Counted from the first letter of the stretch, positions 26,801 to 35,457 are shown. The stretch: 64,000 nt of DNA from Leucobacter chromiireducens subsp. solipictus (GCF_016758195.1 NZ_QYAC01000006.1:186001-250000), one strand, 5' to 3'. Numbers and translations: made by a program. Notes: generated from the letters alone by a model not told the origin.

Positions 26801-27545
26801 CCCGCAGGTCTCCCAAGGCAGCCACCCGGAGCCGGTCGACACCTCGGCGCTCGCCTGGGTCATCGGAGAACACGACACGCTCCCGCCGGAGCTCGGCTAC
26901 TTCCTCGCCGAAACGCGTCGCCTCCACCCAGAACTGGCCGGGGTAGTGTCCGAACTGTCCTATGAGGGGCGGCTCAGCGCGCACCCCGCGGCGGGCACCC
27001 GTGACGTCGTCGGCTGCGGGCCCGCGGGGCTCGTGTGGCACCCGGTCGCGCACCGGGGCAACGCCACCCATTCGCCCGAGGAAGCGGCCGCGGCGGTGCA
27101 CCTGGCGCAGCAGGTCCTCGCCGGCACGGTCCGCGTCGGCGCGGCGCCCGCGCGGGCGCTGACGCCCGCCGACATCATCGTGGTCGCCGCCTACAACGCG
27201 CAGGTCGAGACCGTCTCCGACGCGCTCGCGGCGGCGGGGCTCGCGGAGATTCGCGTTGGCACCGTCGATCGCTTCCAAGGACTCGAAGCCGTGATTGCGA
27301 TTGTCACCCTCGCCGCGTCGAGCGCCGAAGACGTGCCGCGCGGGCTGGAGTTTCTGCTGATGCGCAATCGTCTGAACGTGGCCATCAGCCGCGCGCAGTG
27401 GGCGGCGCACCTCGTGTCTTCGGACCGGCTGGGCGAGGGGCTCCCGCAGTCCGCCGAGGGCCTCAGCGCCCTCTCCGGGTACCTCCGGCTCACCGAGCGT
27501 GCCGCCGTGGGAGGTGACCTCGCGCCTCCTACACTGAGCGCATGA
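23874..27545 (+). CDS. TM0106 family RecB-like nuclease fused to a superfamily 1 helicase
   Basis: 1223 residues, GTG start. The N-terminal half is a TM0106-type RecB-like nuclease with an RNase H-like region: SDLTAASACEFAFLRR at the start, a Cys cluster (TACGRCEVCAPE, about 250) and FFDFEGDPLYREPGTD (about 360). The C-terminal half is a DNA2/NAM7-type helicase: Walker A GPPGTGKT (about 828-835), Walker B VIDEAGQFS (about 945), and the late motifs VGTVDRFQGLEA and NRLNVAISRA. Such proteins are thought to process nucleic acids in repair, but their substrates are not established. It overlaps the next gene by four bases. Confidence 0.9.
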   Translation: MFLQQRPSGGERIVTSASDLTAASACEFAFLRRADARFGRNVSVPPDDDPMLARAARLGDAHEERTLAAYRDELGVWGPATPGGVAEIPRPASMSEADLLAVSAQTESALAARAGVVFQATFFDPAQRPGTAEEPELAFVGFADFLRLTETGEYEVEDTKLARRARVSALMQLAAYAEQLERIGMPVAAQATLILGDGARSTHRIADIAPVFRARRRRLHRILTERAIAVGADGRRESAAPVAWGDPEVTACGRCEVCAPEIERTRDPLLIAGLRTTQRSALAAAGLTTIDTIADALPGIVAGDTEVPRIAPAVLTRLSAQAAAQIGAVGNGPPPVRVIDAAALAAIPAPNPGDLFFDFEGDPLYREPGTDASARWGIDYLFGFVDTREEFTALWAHDLAAEKAALLHFLEIVAERRAQFPGMRIYHYAAYERTHLLSIAARHGVGEAEVDGLLRDQVLVDLYPIERRALLVGSRSYSIKKLEPLYMGEELRAEDGVTTAAQSVTEYADATAQLADPDPAQQASGHARLAAIADYNRYDCVSTLRLRDWLLGIAAEHGVAPAPSFVPEATQPFEISALGARLAELAEAATDPHERTAAALAGSAIDYHAREQKSFWWAHFARLTDPIEEWADTRDVLVVDPAQTRILEDWHLPGRARVERRHVRLGGELAPGSSAKAGGEAYVLYAPPAPFADPRTFPGQRTAQRVKIVERDEHGIVIEEMLPRDATPYDTLPVALVPGPPPNAGRQRSAIEEWGEALADGLAAGAAPADPVVDLLRRDAPRLVGGGPLVDPASQLALDTVGGDPEARTIGAVVASVRRLDRSALAVQGPPGTGKTYLASRVIKRLVEENGWRVGVVAQSHRVVENVLDGVISAGVDPAVVGKVPQGGRLDPDAVPPEYTVLGVGGQAGFLRDHGEAGRGCVVGGTAWDFSHEERFPRRSLDLLVIDEAGQFSLAPTIAASVSAERLLLLGDPQQLPQVSQGSHPEPVDTSALAWVIGEHDTLPPELGYFLAETRRLHPELAGVVSELSYEGRLSAHPAAGTRDVVGCGPAGLVWHPVAHRGNATHSPEEAAAAVHLAQQVLAGTVRVGAAPARALTPADIIVVAAYNAQVETVSDALAAAGLAEIRVGTVDRFQGLEAVIAIVTLAASSAEDVPRGLEFLLMRNRLNVAISRAQWAAHLVSSDRLGEGLPQSAEGLSALSGYLRLTERAAVGGDLAPPTLSA

Positions 27546-28759
27546 CCCCTCCCGCGTCAGCGTCATCAGCATCGTCGAGCCCCGCGACCCCATCGGATCC
27601 ATCAGCTCGATCAGCCCAGCCAGCCCAGCCGGCCCGTCACGCGCCGCGGTCCCGGCTGCATCGCGCCGTTGACGCGCTGTTCGCGCTGCTCTACCCGGGG
27701 GCGGAGAGCGTGCGGGACTCTTCGGGAAGCCGGCGCGAAGTTCGGGCCTTCGCTGCCGCGGCGATCGCGGCGGTGGTCGCCGCGGTGACCGGCCTGATCG
27801 CATTTCACGACGCGGTGCCGCTGTGGGGGCCGGTGTCGCCGGGCAGCGTCGGGCTGGTGCTCGCCACGGTCACCGCGAGTATCGCCGCGGTGGTCGAGTA
27901 TCTGCGTGCGCCGCTTCCGCCCATCCCGGGCTGGCCGCGCTGGGCGGTGCGGACCCAAGCGGTGATCAACGCCCTGGCAATCGCGCTCGTGCACGCCGGG
28001 ATCACGCTGCTCGTGGTGGGACTGCTCACCTCGGTGCTGGTGCGTGGCTTCCTCGGTCTCGAGGTCGACGCGTTCACGAGCATCATGATCACGGTCCTGC
28101 TCGGTGCCGCCGCGGGCTACGTGGGAACGCTCTCCGGCGGGGACCTCACCACCTCCCGGCTCTCCGGGCTGTTCTCCGTGTTCATGATCGGTGGGATCGT
28201 GGTCGCCATGCTCACCACCAGCGACGCGGAGTGGTGGCAGCTCCACTTCAGCGAGCTGGGCGCGGGCAGCGGTATCAGCGTGCTGGTCTTCAACTTCACC
28301 CTGGTCGTGGGCGGCATGCTGCTGGCGGCACTGGCCTCGCTGATGGCGCCGGCGCTTGACGCGTGGGCGAGTGCCGCGCCCCCGAGTCGGACCCGGAAGC
28401 CGGCGATCGTCGGGTGGGCGTTCGTGGCGATCGGGGCGTGCCTCGCCGGCGTCGGGCTCGTCCCCGTCGATCAGAGCCTGATCATCCACAACACTTTCGC
28501 CACCGGGATGGCCGTCGTGTTTGGGGGTGTGCTCATCGGGCTGCGCTGGATCCTGGACGGTTTCTCTCGCGCGTTCCTGCTGTTCTCCGACATCGTGTTG
28601 ATCGGGATCGCGTTCTCCGCGATTCTGTTCTGGCCGGTGCAGTACTACAACCTTGCCGCCTTTGAACTTGTCGCCGCCGGCATCATCTTCGCCTGGCTCA
28701 TCATCTTTCTGCGCCACCTCGACGCTGCCGCCCCGCGGCCCGCTAACGTGGAGGCATGA
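27542..28759 (+). CDS. DUF998-like polytopic membrane protein
   Basis: 405 residues. A disordered Ser/Pro/Ala-rich N-terminus (about 1-40, with a SAQPAQPAR repeat) precedes about ten membrane helices. The second half has HFSELGAGSG followed by FNFTLVVGGMLLA and HNTFATGM, the pattern I associate with DUF998 proteins. No catalytic residues are known for that family. The start overlaps the nuclease-helicase stop by four bases, and its own stop overlaps the aminotransferase start, so all three are likely co-translated although no shared function is evident. Confidence 0.75.
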   Translation: MTPPASASSASSSPATPSDPSARSAQPAQPARHAPRSRLHRAVDALFALLYPGAESVRDSSGSRREVRAFAAAAIAAVVAAVTGLIAFHDAVPLWGPVSPGSVGLVLATVTASIAAVVEYLRAPLPPIPGWPRWAVRTQAVINALAIALVHAGITLLVVGLLTSVLVRGFLGLEVDAFTSIMITVLLGAAAGYVGTLSGGDLTTSRLSGLFSVFMIGGIVVAMLTTSDAEWWQLHFSELGAGSGISVLVFNFTLVVGGMLLAALASLMAPALDAWASAAPPSRTRKPAIVGWAFVAIGACLAGVGLVPVDQSLIIHNTFATGMAVVFGGVLIGLRWILDGFSRAFLLFSDIVLIGIAFSAILFWPVQYYNLAAFELVAAGIIFAWLIIFLRHLDAAAPRPANVEA

Positions 28760-29991
28760 TCACACCAGGCGGACCGTTCAAGACTCCGCCTTCCCGCAGG
28801 CTCGGGGAGGCACCCAGCATCGCGCCGCTCGCGGCGTCCCAGCGATCGAAGATCCCCGCCTTCGAGGTGATGCGGATCACCGATGAGATTGCGCGCCGCC
28901 GCGCCGACGGCCACGATGTGGTGTCGCTGTGCGCGGGGGAGCCGAGCGCGCGTCCGGCACCGGGCACCCTGAAGCCCGCCGGCTACACGGGTCCGCTCGG
29001 TACGACGCCGTTGCGCGAGGCGATCGCGGGCCACTACCGGGCCTGGTACGACGTGGAGGTCGATCCGGCCACGGTCGCCGTGACGACCGGATCGTCCGGG
29101 GCGTTTCAGCTGGTGTTCCTCGCCGCATTCGACCCGGGCGACCGGGTCGCGCTCGCGAGCCCGGGCTACCCGGCGTACCGCAACATCCTGACCGCGCTGG
29201 GGGTGCAGGTCATCGAGATCCCGACCGGCCCGGAGACGCGGTACCAGCCGAGCCCTGAGCTGCTCGCGGCCGCCGTTCGGGAGCACGGCCCGCTCAACGG
29301 GCTGATTCTCGCCTCGCCCGCGAACCCGACGGGGACCATGCTCGATCGGCCGGCGCTGACCGCGCTCGTCGCGTGGTGTGTCGCACACGAGGTGCGCATC
29401 ATCAGCGACGAGATCTACCACGGCATCACCTTCCCCGAGCCCGGGGCCGCGGATCCGCGCGGGATTACGCTGCGGGAACTCGACCCCGAGGCCGTGGTGA
29501 TCAACTCGTTCTCGAAGTACTGGGGCATGACCGGCTGGCGGCTGGGGTGGGCGATTCTGCCCCAGGCGCTGGTGGCACCCGTCGAGGCGCTGGCCTCAAA
29601 CTTCGCGCTGTCGCCGCCCGCGCCCGCCCAGGAACTCGCGATGCGCTCCTTCAGCGCGGAGGCGTACGGGGAACGGGACGCGGTGGTCGCGGGGTTCGGG
29701 CGCGCCCGCGCGCTGATCCTGGACGCCGAGCCGCAGCTGCAGTGGGGCGTGGCGGCGCCCTCGGACGGGGCGTTCTACTACTACTCGGAGCTGGGGCCGC
29801 AACTGGAGCGGTTCGCGGATTCCTCCGGCTACGCCCGGGCGCTGCTCGAGGGCGCAAACGTCGCGGTCGTGCCCGGGACGGACTTCGACTCTGCCGCGGG
29901 GCACCGCGCCGTGCGCCTGTCCTACGCGGCGGGGGAGAGCGCGGTGGCGGAGGCGCTCGAGCGAATCATCCGCTTCCAAGCCACGCTGTAG
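28756..29991 (+). CDS. PLP-dependent aminotransferase, class I/II
   Basis: 411 residues, fold-type I aminotransferase. Visible: a family-typical start SQRSKIPAFEVMRI, the Gly-rich TTGSSGAF loop that holds the cofactor phosphate, SPANPTGTML, the Asp/Tyr region ISDEIYHGI, and the PLP-binding lysine K254 in SFSKYWGMTGWRLGW. The C-terminal Arg for substrate carboxylate is in AVRLSYAAG. It resembles aspartate/aromatic-type enzymes without a clear substrate. ATGA overlap with the membrane protein gene. Confidence 0.88.
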   Translation: MITPGGPFKTPPSRRLGEAPSIAPLAASQRSKIPAFEVMRITDEIARRRADGHDVVSLCAGEPSARPAPGTLKPAGYTGPLGTTPLREAIAGHYRAWYDVEVDPATVAVTTGSSGAFQLVFLAAFDPGDRVALASPGYPAYRNILTALGVQVIEIPTGPETRYQPSPELLAAAVREHGPLNGLILASPANPTGTMLDRPALTALVAWCVAHEVRIISDEIYHGITFPEPGAADPRGITLRELDPEAVVINSFSKYWGMTGWRLGWAILPQALVAPVEALASNFALSPPAPAQELAMRSFSAEAYGERDAVVAGFGRARALILDAEPQLQWGVAAPSDGAFYYYSELGPQLERFADSSGYARALLEGANVAVVPGTDFDSAAGHRAVRLSYAAGESAVAEALERIIRFQATL

Positions 29992-30403
29992 GGCCAGGGT
30001 CGCGGCCAGGGCCAAGGCTGAGGTCAGGGCCGGGGCCGGGGCCGGGGCCGGGGCCGGGGCCGGGGCCGAGGCCGGGGGCAGGGCCAGGGCCCCGGCCAAG
30101 GTCAGGGCCAAGGCCAAGGGCGGGCACGAGGGCGACACCCGTCCCGAGCCCCGCCCGAACTGAGGCATTTTCTCCAGCACGAGGCATTTTCCACGGAAAA
30201 TCCCTCGGGCTGGAGAAAATGCCTCGAGCTGGACCGTGCGCGCGGGCATGACGGCGCGTTCGGGCCCGTCGTGAGCACGCACGCGCGGCGCACGCACGCA
30301 CGCACGCGGGGCGCACGCACGCGGGGCGCGCGGGCGGCCGGCGTACGATCGGCGCGGCACGGCGTACGGCCGGAGCGGCGTACGGCCGGTCGGTCAGCTC
30401 GGG
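29992..30403. other. 412-bp convergent spacer with repeats
   Basis: Lies between the aminotransferase stop and the stop of a small minus-strand gene. It begins with purine-rich GGCCAGGGCCGGGGCC-type repetition (29993-30120), continues with the 65-base hairpin at 30162-30226, and ends in GCACGCACGCACGCGGGGC repetition (about 30278-30330). No gene supported. Confidence 0.6.
30162..30226. repeat. GAAAAT-core repeat, long hairpin copy D
   Basis: Nested palindrome. The outer 17-base arms (GAGGCATTTTCTCCAGC and complement, 30162-30178/30209-30225) are perfect. Inside them a second stem (30180-30192/30195-30207) has one mismatch. AGGCATTTTC occurs twice as a direct repeat. The whole aligns with 33377-33440; the last 32 bases match at 25 positions. 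Confidence 0.85.
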
Positions 30404-30859
30404 TCAGTCGGCGACGCGGACCGGCGTGCCCATGGCGATCCCCGAGCGGCGCTGCAGTGCGGCATCAACGACCGGGTCTGCGAGGTTGATCCCGAGCGCG
30501 GTGATGAGCGCAACGGAATCGGTTCCGAGGTCGACCACGACGGCGGTGACGGATTCCGACATGGGCCCCTCGAGCTCGGCCACCGCGCGAGAGATCGCCG
30601 AGCGTGCGGCCTTCGCGAGCGCTTCGGGGGCCGGTTCGGGCGCTGTGTCCACCTCGGCGCGAGCATAAGTTACGCCGTCACCGGAGACCGCCTCGGCGAC
30701 GAGTGTCGCGCCGGTGCGGCGCAGCACAATGTCGAGCGAGCTGCTCGCCGGGCCGAGCGAGACGGGCTTTGCGGTCAGGGGGAGGGAAACGCCCGAAGGG
30801 GCGCCACCGTGATCGTGATGATCCGGTGACGCCCCTCCGAAGCTGAACTTCAGATCCAT
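30404..30859 (-). CDS. Hypothetical protein downstream of alanine dehydrogenase
   Basis: 151 residues, not recognised. A short His/Asp-rich stretch near the start (PDHHDHGG, about 12-19) could bind metal. Then follow a beta-rich part (SLDIVLRRTGATLVAEAV) and an alpha/beta part ending SVALITALGINLADPVVD. No signal or membrane segment. It starts 23 bases after the alanine dehydrogenase stop on the same strand, so it is probably in that operon, but no ribosome site is clear. Confidence 0.6.
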   Translation of the reverse strand: MDLKFSFGGASPDHHDHGGAPSGVSLPLTAKPVSLGPASSSLDIVLRRTGATLVAEAVSGDGVTYARAEVDTAPEPAPEALAKAARSAISRAVAELEGPMSESVTAVVVDLGTDSVALITALGINLADPVVDAALQRRSGIAMGTPVRVAD

Positions 30860-30882
30860 AGGATCTAGCGTACGCCCTCTGC

Positions 30883-32010
30883 TTACGCGTTGGCTGCGAG
30901 CACGTCCGAGACGGTCGAGAACGGCAGGCCGTCGAACGCGTCGGCGACACCCTTGAAAGTGACCACGCCGTCGTGTGCGTTGAGGCCCTTTGCGAGCGCC
31001 TCGTCAGCGTTCAGCGCGGCAACCCAGCCCTTGTCGGCGAGCGACACGACGTAGGGGAGGGTGGCGTTGGTGAGCGCCGCGGTCGAGGTCTCGGGGACCG
31101 CGCCGGGCATGTTTGCCACGCAGTAGTAGATCGAGTTGTGCACCGGGAAGGTGGGATCGTCGTGCGTGGTGGGGCGCGAGTTCTCGAAGCAGCCGCCCTG
31201 GTCGATCGCGATGTCGACGAGCACCGAGCCCGGCTTCATCTGCGCAACCATCTCGTCGGTGACGAGCTTCGGTGCCTTCTCGCCCGGGATCAGCACGGAG
31301 CCGATGACCAGGTCCGCGTCCTTGAGCGCCTCGGTGATGTTGTGCGCGTTCGAGGTGCGCGTCTGGATGCGACCGTTGAACTCGTCCTCCAGCTGCTTCA
31401 GGCGGGGGATGAAGATGTCGATGACGGTCACCTCTGCGCCCATGCCGTACGCAATGCGAGCGGCCTGCTCGCCGGCGGCACCGCCGCCGATGACGACAAC
31501 CTTGCCGCGACGGGTCGCGGTGACGCCGCCGAGGAGGACGCCGCGGCCACCGTTTGCCTTCATCAGCGAGTATGCGCCGACCTGCACCGAGAGACGGCCA
31601 GCGACCTCGGACATCGGGGCGAGCAGCGGCAGGCCGCGGTTCGCGAGCTGCACGGTCTCGTACGCAATGGCGGTGGTGCCGGACTTCAGGACGGCGTCCG
31701 TCAGGGTGCGGTCAGCTGCGAGGTGCAGGTAGGTGAAGAGCACCTGGCCCTTGCGCATCTTGTCGTACTCGGAGGCGATGGGCTCCTTGACCTTGAGGAT
31801 CATGTCGGAGTCAGCCCAGACCTGGTCCGCCCCCTCGACGATGGTGGCACCGGCGGCGATGTACTCCGCGTCGGTGATTGCCGAGCCCAGGCCGGCACCG
31901 GCCTGGACGAAGACCTCGTGACCGCGGCGGGTCAGCTCGACGACGCCGGCCTGAGTGATGGCGACGCGGTTCTCGTTGTTCTTGATCTCGGTGGGAATAC
32001 CGACGCGCAT
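30883..32010 (-). CDS. ald: Alanine dehydrogenase
   Basis: 375 residues, standard length. It oxidatively deaminates L-alanine to pyruvate and ammonia with NAD+, or runs in reverse. ATG at 32010 ([19 protein letters not shown]) has GGAG upstream and gives the exact family N-terminus; the longer open frame adds 21 unrelated residues. The substrate-binding Lys in KVKEP (about 75) and catalytic His in TYLHLAAD (about 96) are present. The NAD motif is [16 protein letters not shown]. The divergent neighbour is an Lrp/AsnC regulator, the usual controller of ald in actinobacteria. Confidence 0.96.
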   Translation of the reverse strand: MRVGIPTEIKNNENRVAITQAGVVELTRRGHEVFVQAGAGLGSAITDAEYIAAGATIVEGADQVWADSDMILKVKEPIASEYDKMRKGQVLFTYLHLAADRTLTDAVLKSGTTAIAYETVQLANRGLPLLAPMSEVAGRLSVQVGAYSLMKANGGRGVLLGGVTATRRGKVVVIGGGAAGEQAARIAYGMGAEVTVIDIFIPRLKQLEDEFNGRIQTRTSNAHNITEALKDADLVIGSVLIPGEKAPKLVTDEMVAQMKPGSVLVDIAIDQGGCFENSRPTTHDDPTFPVHNSIYYCVANMPGAVPETSTAALTNATLPYVVSLADKGWVAALNADEALAKGLNAHDGVVTFKGVADAFDGLPFSTVSDVLAANA

Positions 32011-32199
32011 GACATGCTCCAAAGAAATCGGTGGGTAATGGTGTGCAGATGGAACCACCCAACCCCGACCCAACGTGACGTCGCAGGATGCGGTGGAACC
32101 TACTAATAGTGCAGTATATTCGTAATCAGTAGCAAATAGTTGAATTCTCTTCGGATTTAGTCGTGTGAGTGGGAATTCTGCGAGTGAGAGTGGTGGCCG
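32011..32199. promoter_or_regulatory. ald-lrp divergent promoter region
   Basis: 189 bases with a conspicuous AT-rich block at about 32100-32160 in a GC-rich setting. On the minus strand TATACT (near 32113-32118) suits an ald -10 box. GAATTCT occurs twice (about 32151 and 32173) near the lrp side. AT-rich bent DNA and repeated half-sites fit Lrp binding; individual sites are not resolved. Confidence 0.55.
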
Positions 32200-32688
32200 A
32201 TGTCAGAGGTATCGAAGAATCTGCACCCTGAACTGGAATTAGACGATGTTGACCGCAAGATCGTCGAAGAACTGCAGTCCAATGGTCGCATCACCAATGC
32301 GGAGCTCGCTGAGCGTGTGGGGGTGGCCGCATCGACGTGCATCGCCCGGGTGCGCAGCCTCGTGTCGCGCCGGATCATCACCGGGTTCACGGCAAGTGTC
32401 GATCCCCGTGCAATGGGCCTCGGCCTGCAGGTGCTCATCAGCGTGACCGTGCGTTCCGGCGCCCGGCAGCGGATCTCCGAGATGAGCGACGCGCTTCGGA
32501 GCCTGCCCGAGGTGATGCAGTTGTACTTCCTGGGTGGTGTCGAGGACTTCATCATTCACCTGGCGGCCCGGGATTCCGATCACGTCCGCGATTTCGTGAT
32601 GGAACATCTCTCGGCCCACCCCGCCGTGTCAGCCACTCGGACGAGCATCGTGTTCAGTCATCACCAGAATCCCGTCCGTTCGGCGTAG
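32200..32688 (+). CDS. Lrp/AsnC family transcriptional regulator
   Basis: 162 residues with the two-part family layout: an N-terminal helix-turn-helix (about 17-60; DDVDRKIVEELQSNGRITNA, then VAASTCIARVRSL as recognition helix) and a C-terminal RAM/AsnC ligand domain (about 75-155) with VMQLYFLGGVEDFIIHLAA. It probably responds to alanine or another amino acid. The divergent ald gene is the likely target, together with autoregulation. Confidence 0.92.
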   Translation: MSEVSKNLHPELELDDVDRKIVEELQSNGRITNAELAERVGVAASTCIARVRSLVSRRIITGFTASVDPRAMGLGLQVLISVTVRSGARQRISEMSDALRSLPEVMQLYFLGGVEDFIIHLAARDSDHVRDFVMEHLSAHPAVSATRTSIVFSHHQNPVRSA

Positions 32689-32729
32689 GCTGGCAAGCGT
32701 TCCGTTCCAGTTCCACTCTTGGAGGGCGC

Positions 32730-33305
32730 ATGAGCCGGGCCTTGCTGATCGTTGACGTGCAGAATGATTTCACGGAGGGCGGAGCGCTCGGAGTTACGGG
32801 CGGGGCCGCGGTCGCCGCGGGCCTCGAGCCGCTCCTTGATGCGGTGCCGGATCGCTACGCGCTCGTCGTCGCTTCCCGCGATTGGCACGATGCCGACAGT
32901 GTCAACGGCGGGCACTTCGCCGCTCCGGGCACTGAGCCGGACTTCGTCACCAGCTGGCCGGTGCACTGCGTCGCGGGGACGTTCGGGGCCGCGTACCACC
33001 CGCGGGTGCCGCTCGGGCGCATCGACGTGCACCTGCGCAAAGGGATGGGGAACGACGGGTACTCGGCGTTTGAAGGGGTGACCGGAGACGGCCGAAGCCT
33101 TGCCGAGATCCTTCTGGACCAGGGGGTGGACGCGCTGGACGTCGTCGGGATCGCGACGGACTATTGCGTGCGAGCGTCCGCGCTCGACGCCCGTGCGGCC
33201 GGGCTCGACGTGCGAGTGCTCTCGGAGCACATCGCCGGCGTGGCGCCGGAGAGTTCCGCCGCGGCGCTCCGCGAGCTCGCAGCGGCCGGTGTCGAGATTC
33301 GCTAG
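32730..33305 (+). CDS. pncA: Nicotinamidase (isochorismatase family)
   Basis: 191 residues. It hydrolyses nicotinamide to nicotinate and ammonia in NAD salvage. The catalytic triad is visible: D9 in IVDVQNDF, K104 in LRKGMG and C146 in TDYCVRASALDA. Metal ligands are in DWHDADSVNGGHF. ATG at 32730 with GGAGG eight bases upstream; the longer open frame starts inside lrp. It follows lrp by 41 bases and may be read through from it. Confidence 0.93.
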   Translation: MSRALLIVDVQNDFTEGGALGVTGGAAVAAGLEPLLDAVPDRYALVVASRDWHDADSVNGGHFAAPGTEPDFVTSWPVHCVAGTFGAAYHPRVPLGRIDVHLRKGMGNDGYSAFEGVTGDGRSLAEILLDQGVDALDVVGIATDYCVRASALDARAAGLDVRVLSEHIAGVAPESSAAALRELAAAGVEIR

Positions 33306-33717
33306 GTCCGCGTCTCCGGGTGATGCCCCGTTTCGGAAGGGCTGCCCCGGCTCTCGCTTTTCGCTCACCCAGCTATAGGCAATTTATCGAGACAGGCGCG
33401 TTTTCGCCGGAAAATGGCTCGGTTTGGCGAAAAACCCTCGTGTGGGGCGTGAGTGCATGGGGCGTCGGTGTGGGCGCGGGGTGCCGGTGCGCGAGGTGCG
33501 GGGCGCGAGGTGCCGGTGCGCGGGGCGCGGGTGTGCGGGGCGCGAGGTGCCGGGTGCGCGTCAACGTGGGAGCCATAGGCGTTCTTCTGCGGGGTTCGGC
33601 AGGCGACAGGCTGCGGGCGGAACACCGCGACGGAGCACCGCTTCCTGGCGGCGTCATCGGGACCTCTTGCCGAGGCTCCGGGGAGAACAGCCGGAGGTCC
33701 GGCGTCACCGCCTCCCG
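33306..33717. other. 412-bp convergent spacer with hairpin and repeats
   Basis: Lies between the pncA stop and the antiporter stop. It has the GAAAAT-core hairpin (33377-33440) and then GTGCGGGGCGCGAGGTGCCGG-type repetition (about 33475-33555). The remainder shows nothing gene-like. Confidence 0.55.
33377..33440. repeat. GAAAAT-core repeat, copy E
   Basis: Aligns throughout with the hairpin at 30162-30226. The right part GGAAAATGGCTCGG, then GGCGAAAA and CCCTCG, matches at 25 of 32 positions. GTTTTCGCC (33400-33408) pairs with GGCGAAAA (33427-33434), so this copy also folds, with a less perfect stem. Confidence 0.7.
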
Positions 33718-35445
33718 CTACTCCGCGCCGGGCGGGGTGAGGCGGGTCTCGTGCGCGTCGAGCGCGAGCTCCGCGGCGCGCAACGCGGGGGAGCTGTAGC
33801 GGCCGAGCGCGCGTTCGTCGAGCAGGGCCGTGCGTTGGGCTTCGAGGGCCACGCGGCTCAGCCGAATGAAGGCGCGCGCGGGGGTCTCTTCGCTGGGCAG
33901 CAGCAGCCCGCCCGTGGCCCCGTGGCTCAGGGTGATCGGCGTGAGGCTGTTGCGGGCGCTGGCGCGTGCGCGCTTCACGATCTCCTCGGGAACGGGGCGC
34001 TGGTCCTCATCGGCGCTGGCCAGGGCGTCGTCGATCGCGGAGTCGGCGGCCTCCATGAGGTCGCCCTTGAGCGCGGTGAGTTCAGCGGAGCTCGCGCCGG
34101 ATTTCGAACCGTTCGGCCACAGCTTGTTGATGACGAACGGCAGGGTGAGGCCGTGCAACAACAGGGTGATGACGGCGACCGCAAAGGCGATCAGGATAAC
34201 TTGGGCGCGGTAGGGGACGCCGACGGGGATCGATTGCGCCGCAGCGAGCGTGACCACACCTCGCATCCCGCTCCAGGAGAGTACCGCGCCGTCGCGCCAG
34301 CCGAGTCGTTGCGAGCGCTCGTGCTCGAGATCGGCGAGGGTGCGTTCTGCGAGTCGTTCGGCGCGTTCAGCCCGTCGCAGGTCGGGGCGCTCTTCCGCTC
34401 GGGCCCGGCGCGCCAGCCGCGTGAAGCCATTGCTCCGCTGCTCGTACCGGTCCACGGAACCACGCATGGATGCAATGAGCGGCACCATGAAGAGCGCGCG
34501 GCAGCCGATGAGTACGGCAACGAGGCCGAGCGAGATGAGGGCGAGGTGCGGGAGTCGCAGGGGGCTTTCGCCCACGTGTTCGACGAGGGCGTGCAATTGC
34601 AGGCCCATGACCAGGAACACCCCGTTCTCCATCGCGAACTGCACGGTGCGCCAGTTCAGTCGCTCGTTCATGCGCGCGGTCGCGCTGAAGCGGCGCGCGG
34701 CGTGGTGTCCCGTGTACAGGCCGGTGACCACGACCGCGAGGACACCGGAGGCGTGCATGGCCTCGGCCGGGATGAATGAGACGAAGGGAACCGTGAAGGA
34801 GATGAGCGTGTCGTAGACCGGGTTCCGAAGTTTCGAGCGGATCCAGACGGTGATGACGCCGATCAGGCCGCCGACCACGATGGCCGCCGTCACTGAGAAG
34901 GCGAAGGATCCGGCGGCGTCCCAGAACATGAAGCCGCCCGCGACCGCGGCGATCGCGGTTTTGAGGAGCACGAGGGAACTGGCGTCGTTCACGAGGCTTT
35001 CGCCCTCGAGGATGGCCACGACGCGATCCGGCATGCCGAGTCGCTTGCCGATGGAGGTCGCGGCGACGGCGTCCGTCGGGCTGATCACGGCCCCGAGGGC
35101 AATTGCCACCGGCAACGGGATCGTGGGCACCGCGAAGTGGAGGACCGCGCCGACCACCACCGCGGTGATGATCACGAGCAACACGGAGAGGCCGACGACT
35201 GGGCGGATGTTGCGTCGGAAGTCGACGAGCGGTACGTTGACCGCTGCCGCGTAGAGCAGGGGTGGCAGAACGCCGAGCAGGATCACCTCGGGGTCGATCT
35301 CGACGAGCGGCACGAACGGGAGATATCCGACCCCGATGCCGGTGACGACGAGCACGAGGGGTGCCGCGATGCCAATCCGGCCGCCCAGGATCGAGGCGCC
35401 GACGAGGACGACGACGGCGATGACCGCGATCAGGGCAACTTCCAT
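33718..35445 (-). CDS. Na+/H+ antiporter (CPA1 family)
   Basis: 575 residues, about 12 membrane helices in the first 410. The core has GVLPPLLYAAAVN, the ion-binding region AVISPTDAVAATSIGKRLG, and GESLVNDASSLVLLKTAIA, all diagnostic of CPA1 exchangers. The C-terminal 165 residues are cytoplasmic and hydrophilic, with a basic helical stretch, probably regulatory. It exchanges cytoplasmic Na+ (or K+) for protons. It starts 12 bases after the stop of the winged-helix gene, so they likely share a message. ATG at 35445. Confidence 0.92.
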   Translation of the reverse strand: MEVALIAVIAVVVLVGASILGGRIGIAAPLVLVVTGIGVGYLPFVPLVEIDPEVILLGVLPPLLYAAAVNVPLVDFRRNIRPVVGLSVLLVIITAVVVGAVLHFAVPTIPLPVAIALGAVISPTDAVAATSIGKRLGMPDRVVAILEGESLVNDASSLVLLKTAIAAVAGGFMFWDAAGSFAFSVTAAIVVGGLIGVITVWIRSKLRNPVYDTLISFTVPFVSFIPAEAMHASGVLAVVVTGLYTGHHAARRFSATARMNERLNWRTVQFAMENGVFLVMGLQLHALVEHVGESPLRLPHLALISLGLVAVLIGCRALFMVPLIASMRGSVDRYEQRSNGFTRLARRARAEERPDLRRAERAERLAERTLADLEHERSQRLGWRDGAVLSWSGMRGVVTLAAAQSIPVGVPYRAQVILIAFAVAVITLLLHGLTLPFVINKLWPNGSKSGASSAELTALKGDLMEAADSAIDDALASADEDQRPVPEEIVKRARASARNSLTPITLSHGATGGLLLPSEETPARAFIRLSRVALEAQRTALLDERALGRYSSPALRAAELALDAHETRLTPPGAE

Positions 35446-35457
35446 GGGTCTAGGTTC

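Noticed and set aside
33424-34779. 451-codon plus-strand frame over the antiporter
   Set aside because: Antisense shadow; the minus strand encodes an unmistakable CPA1 antiporter.
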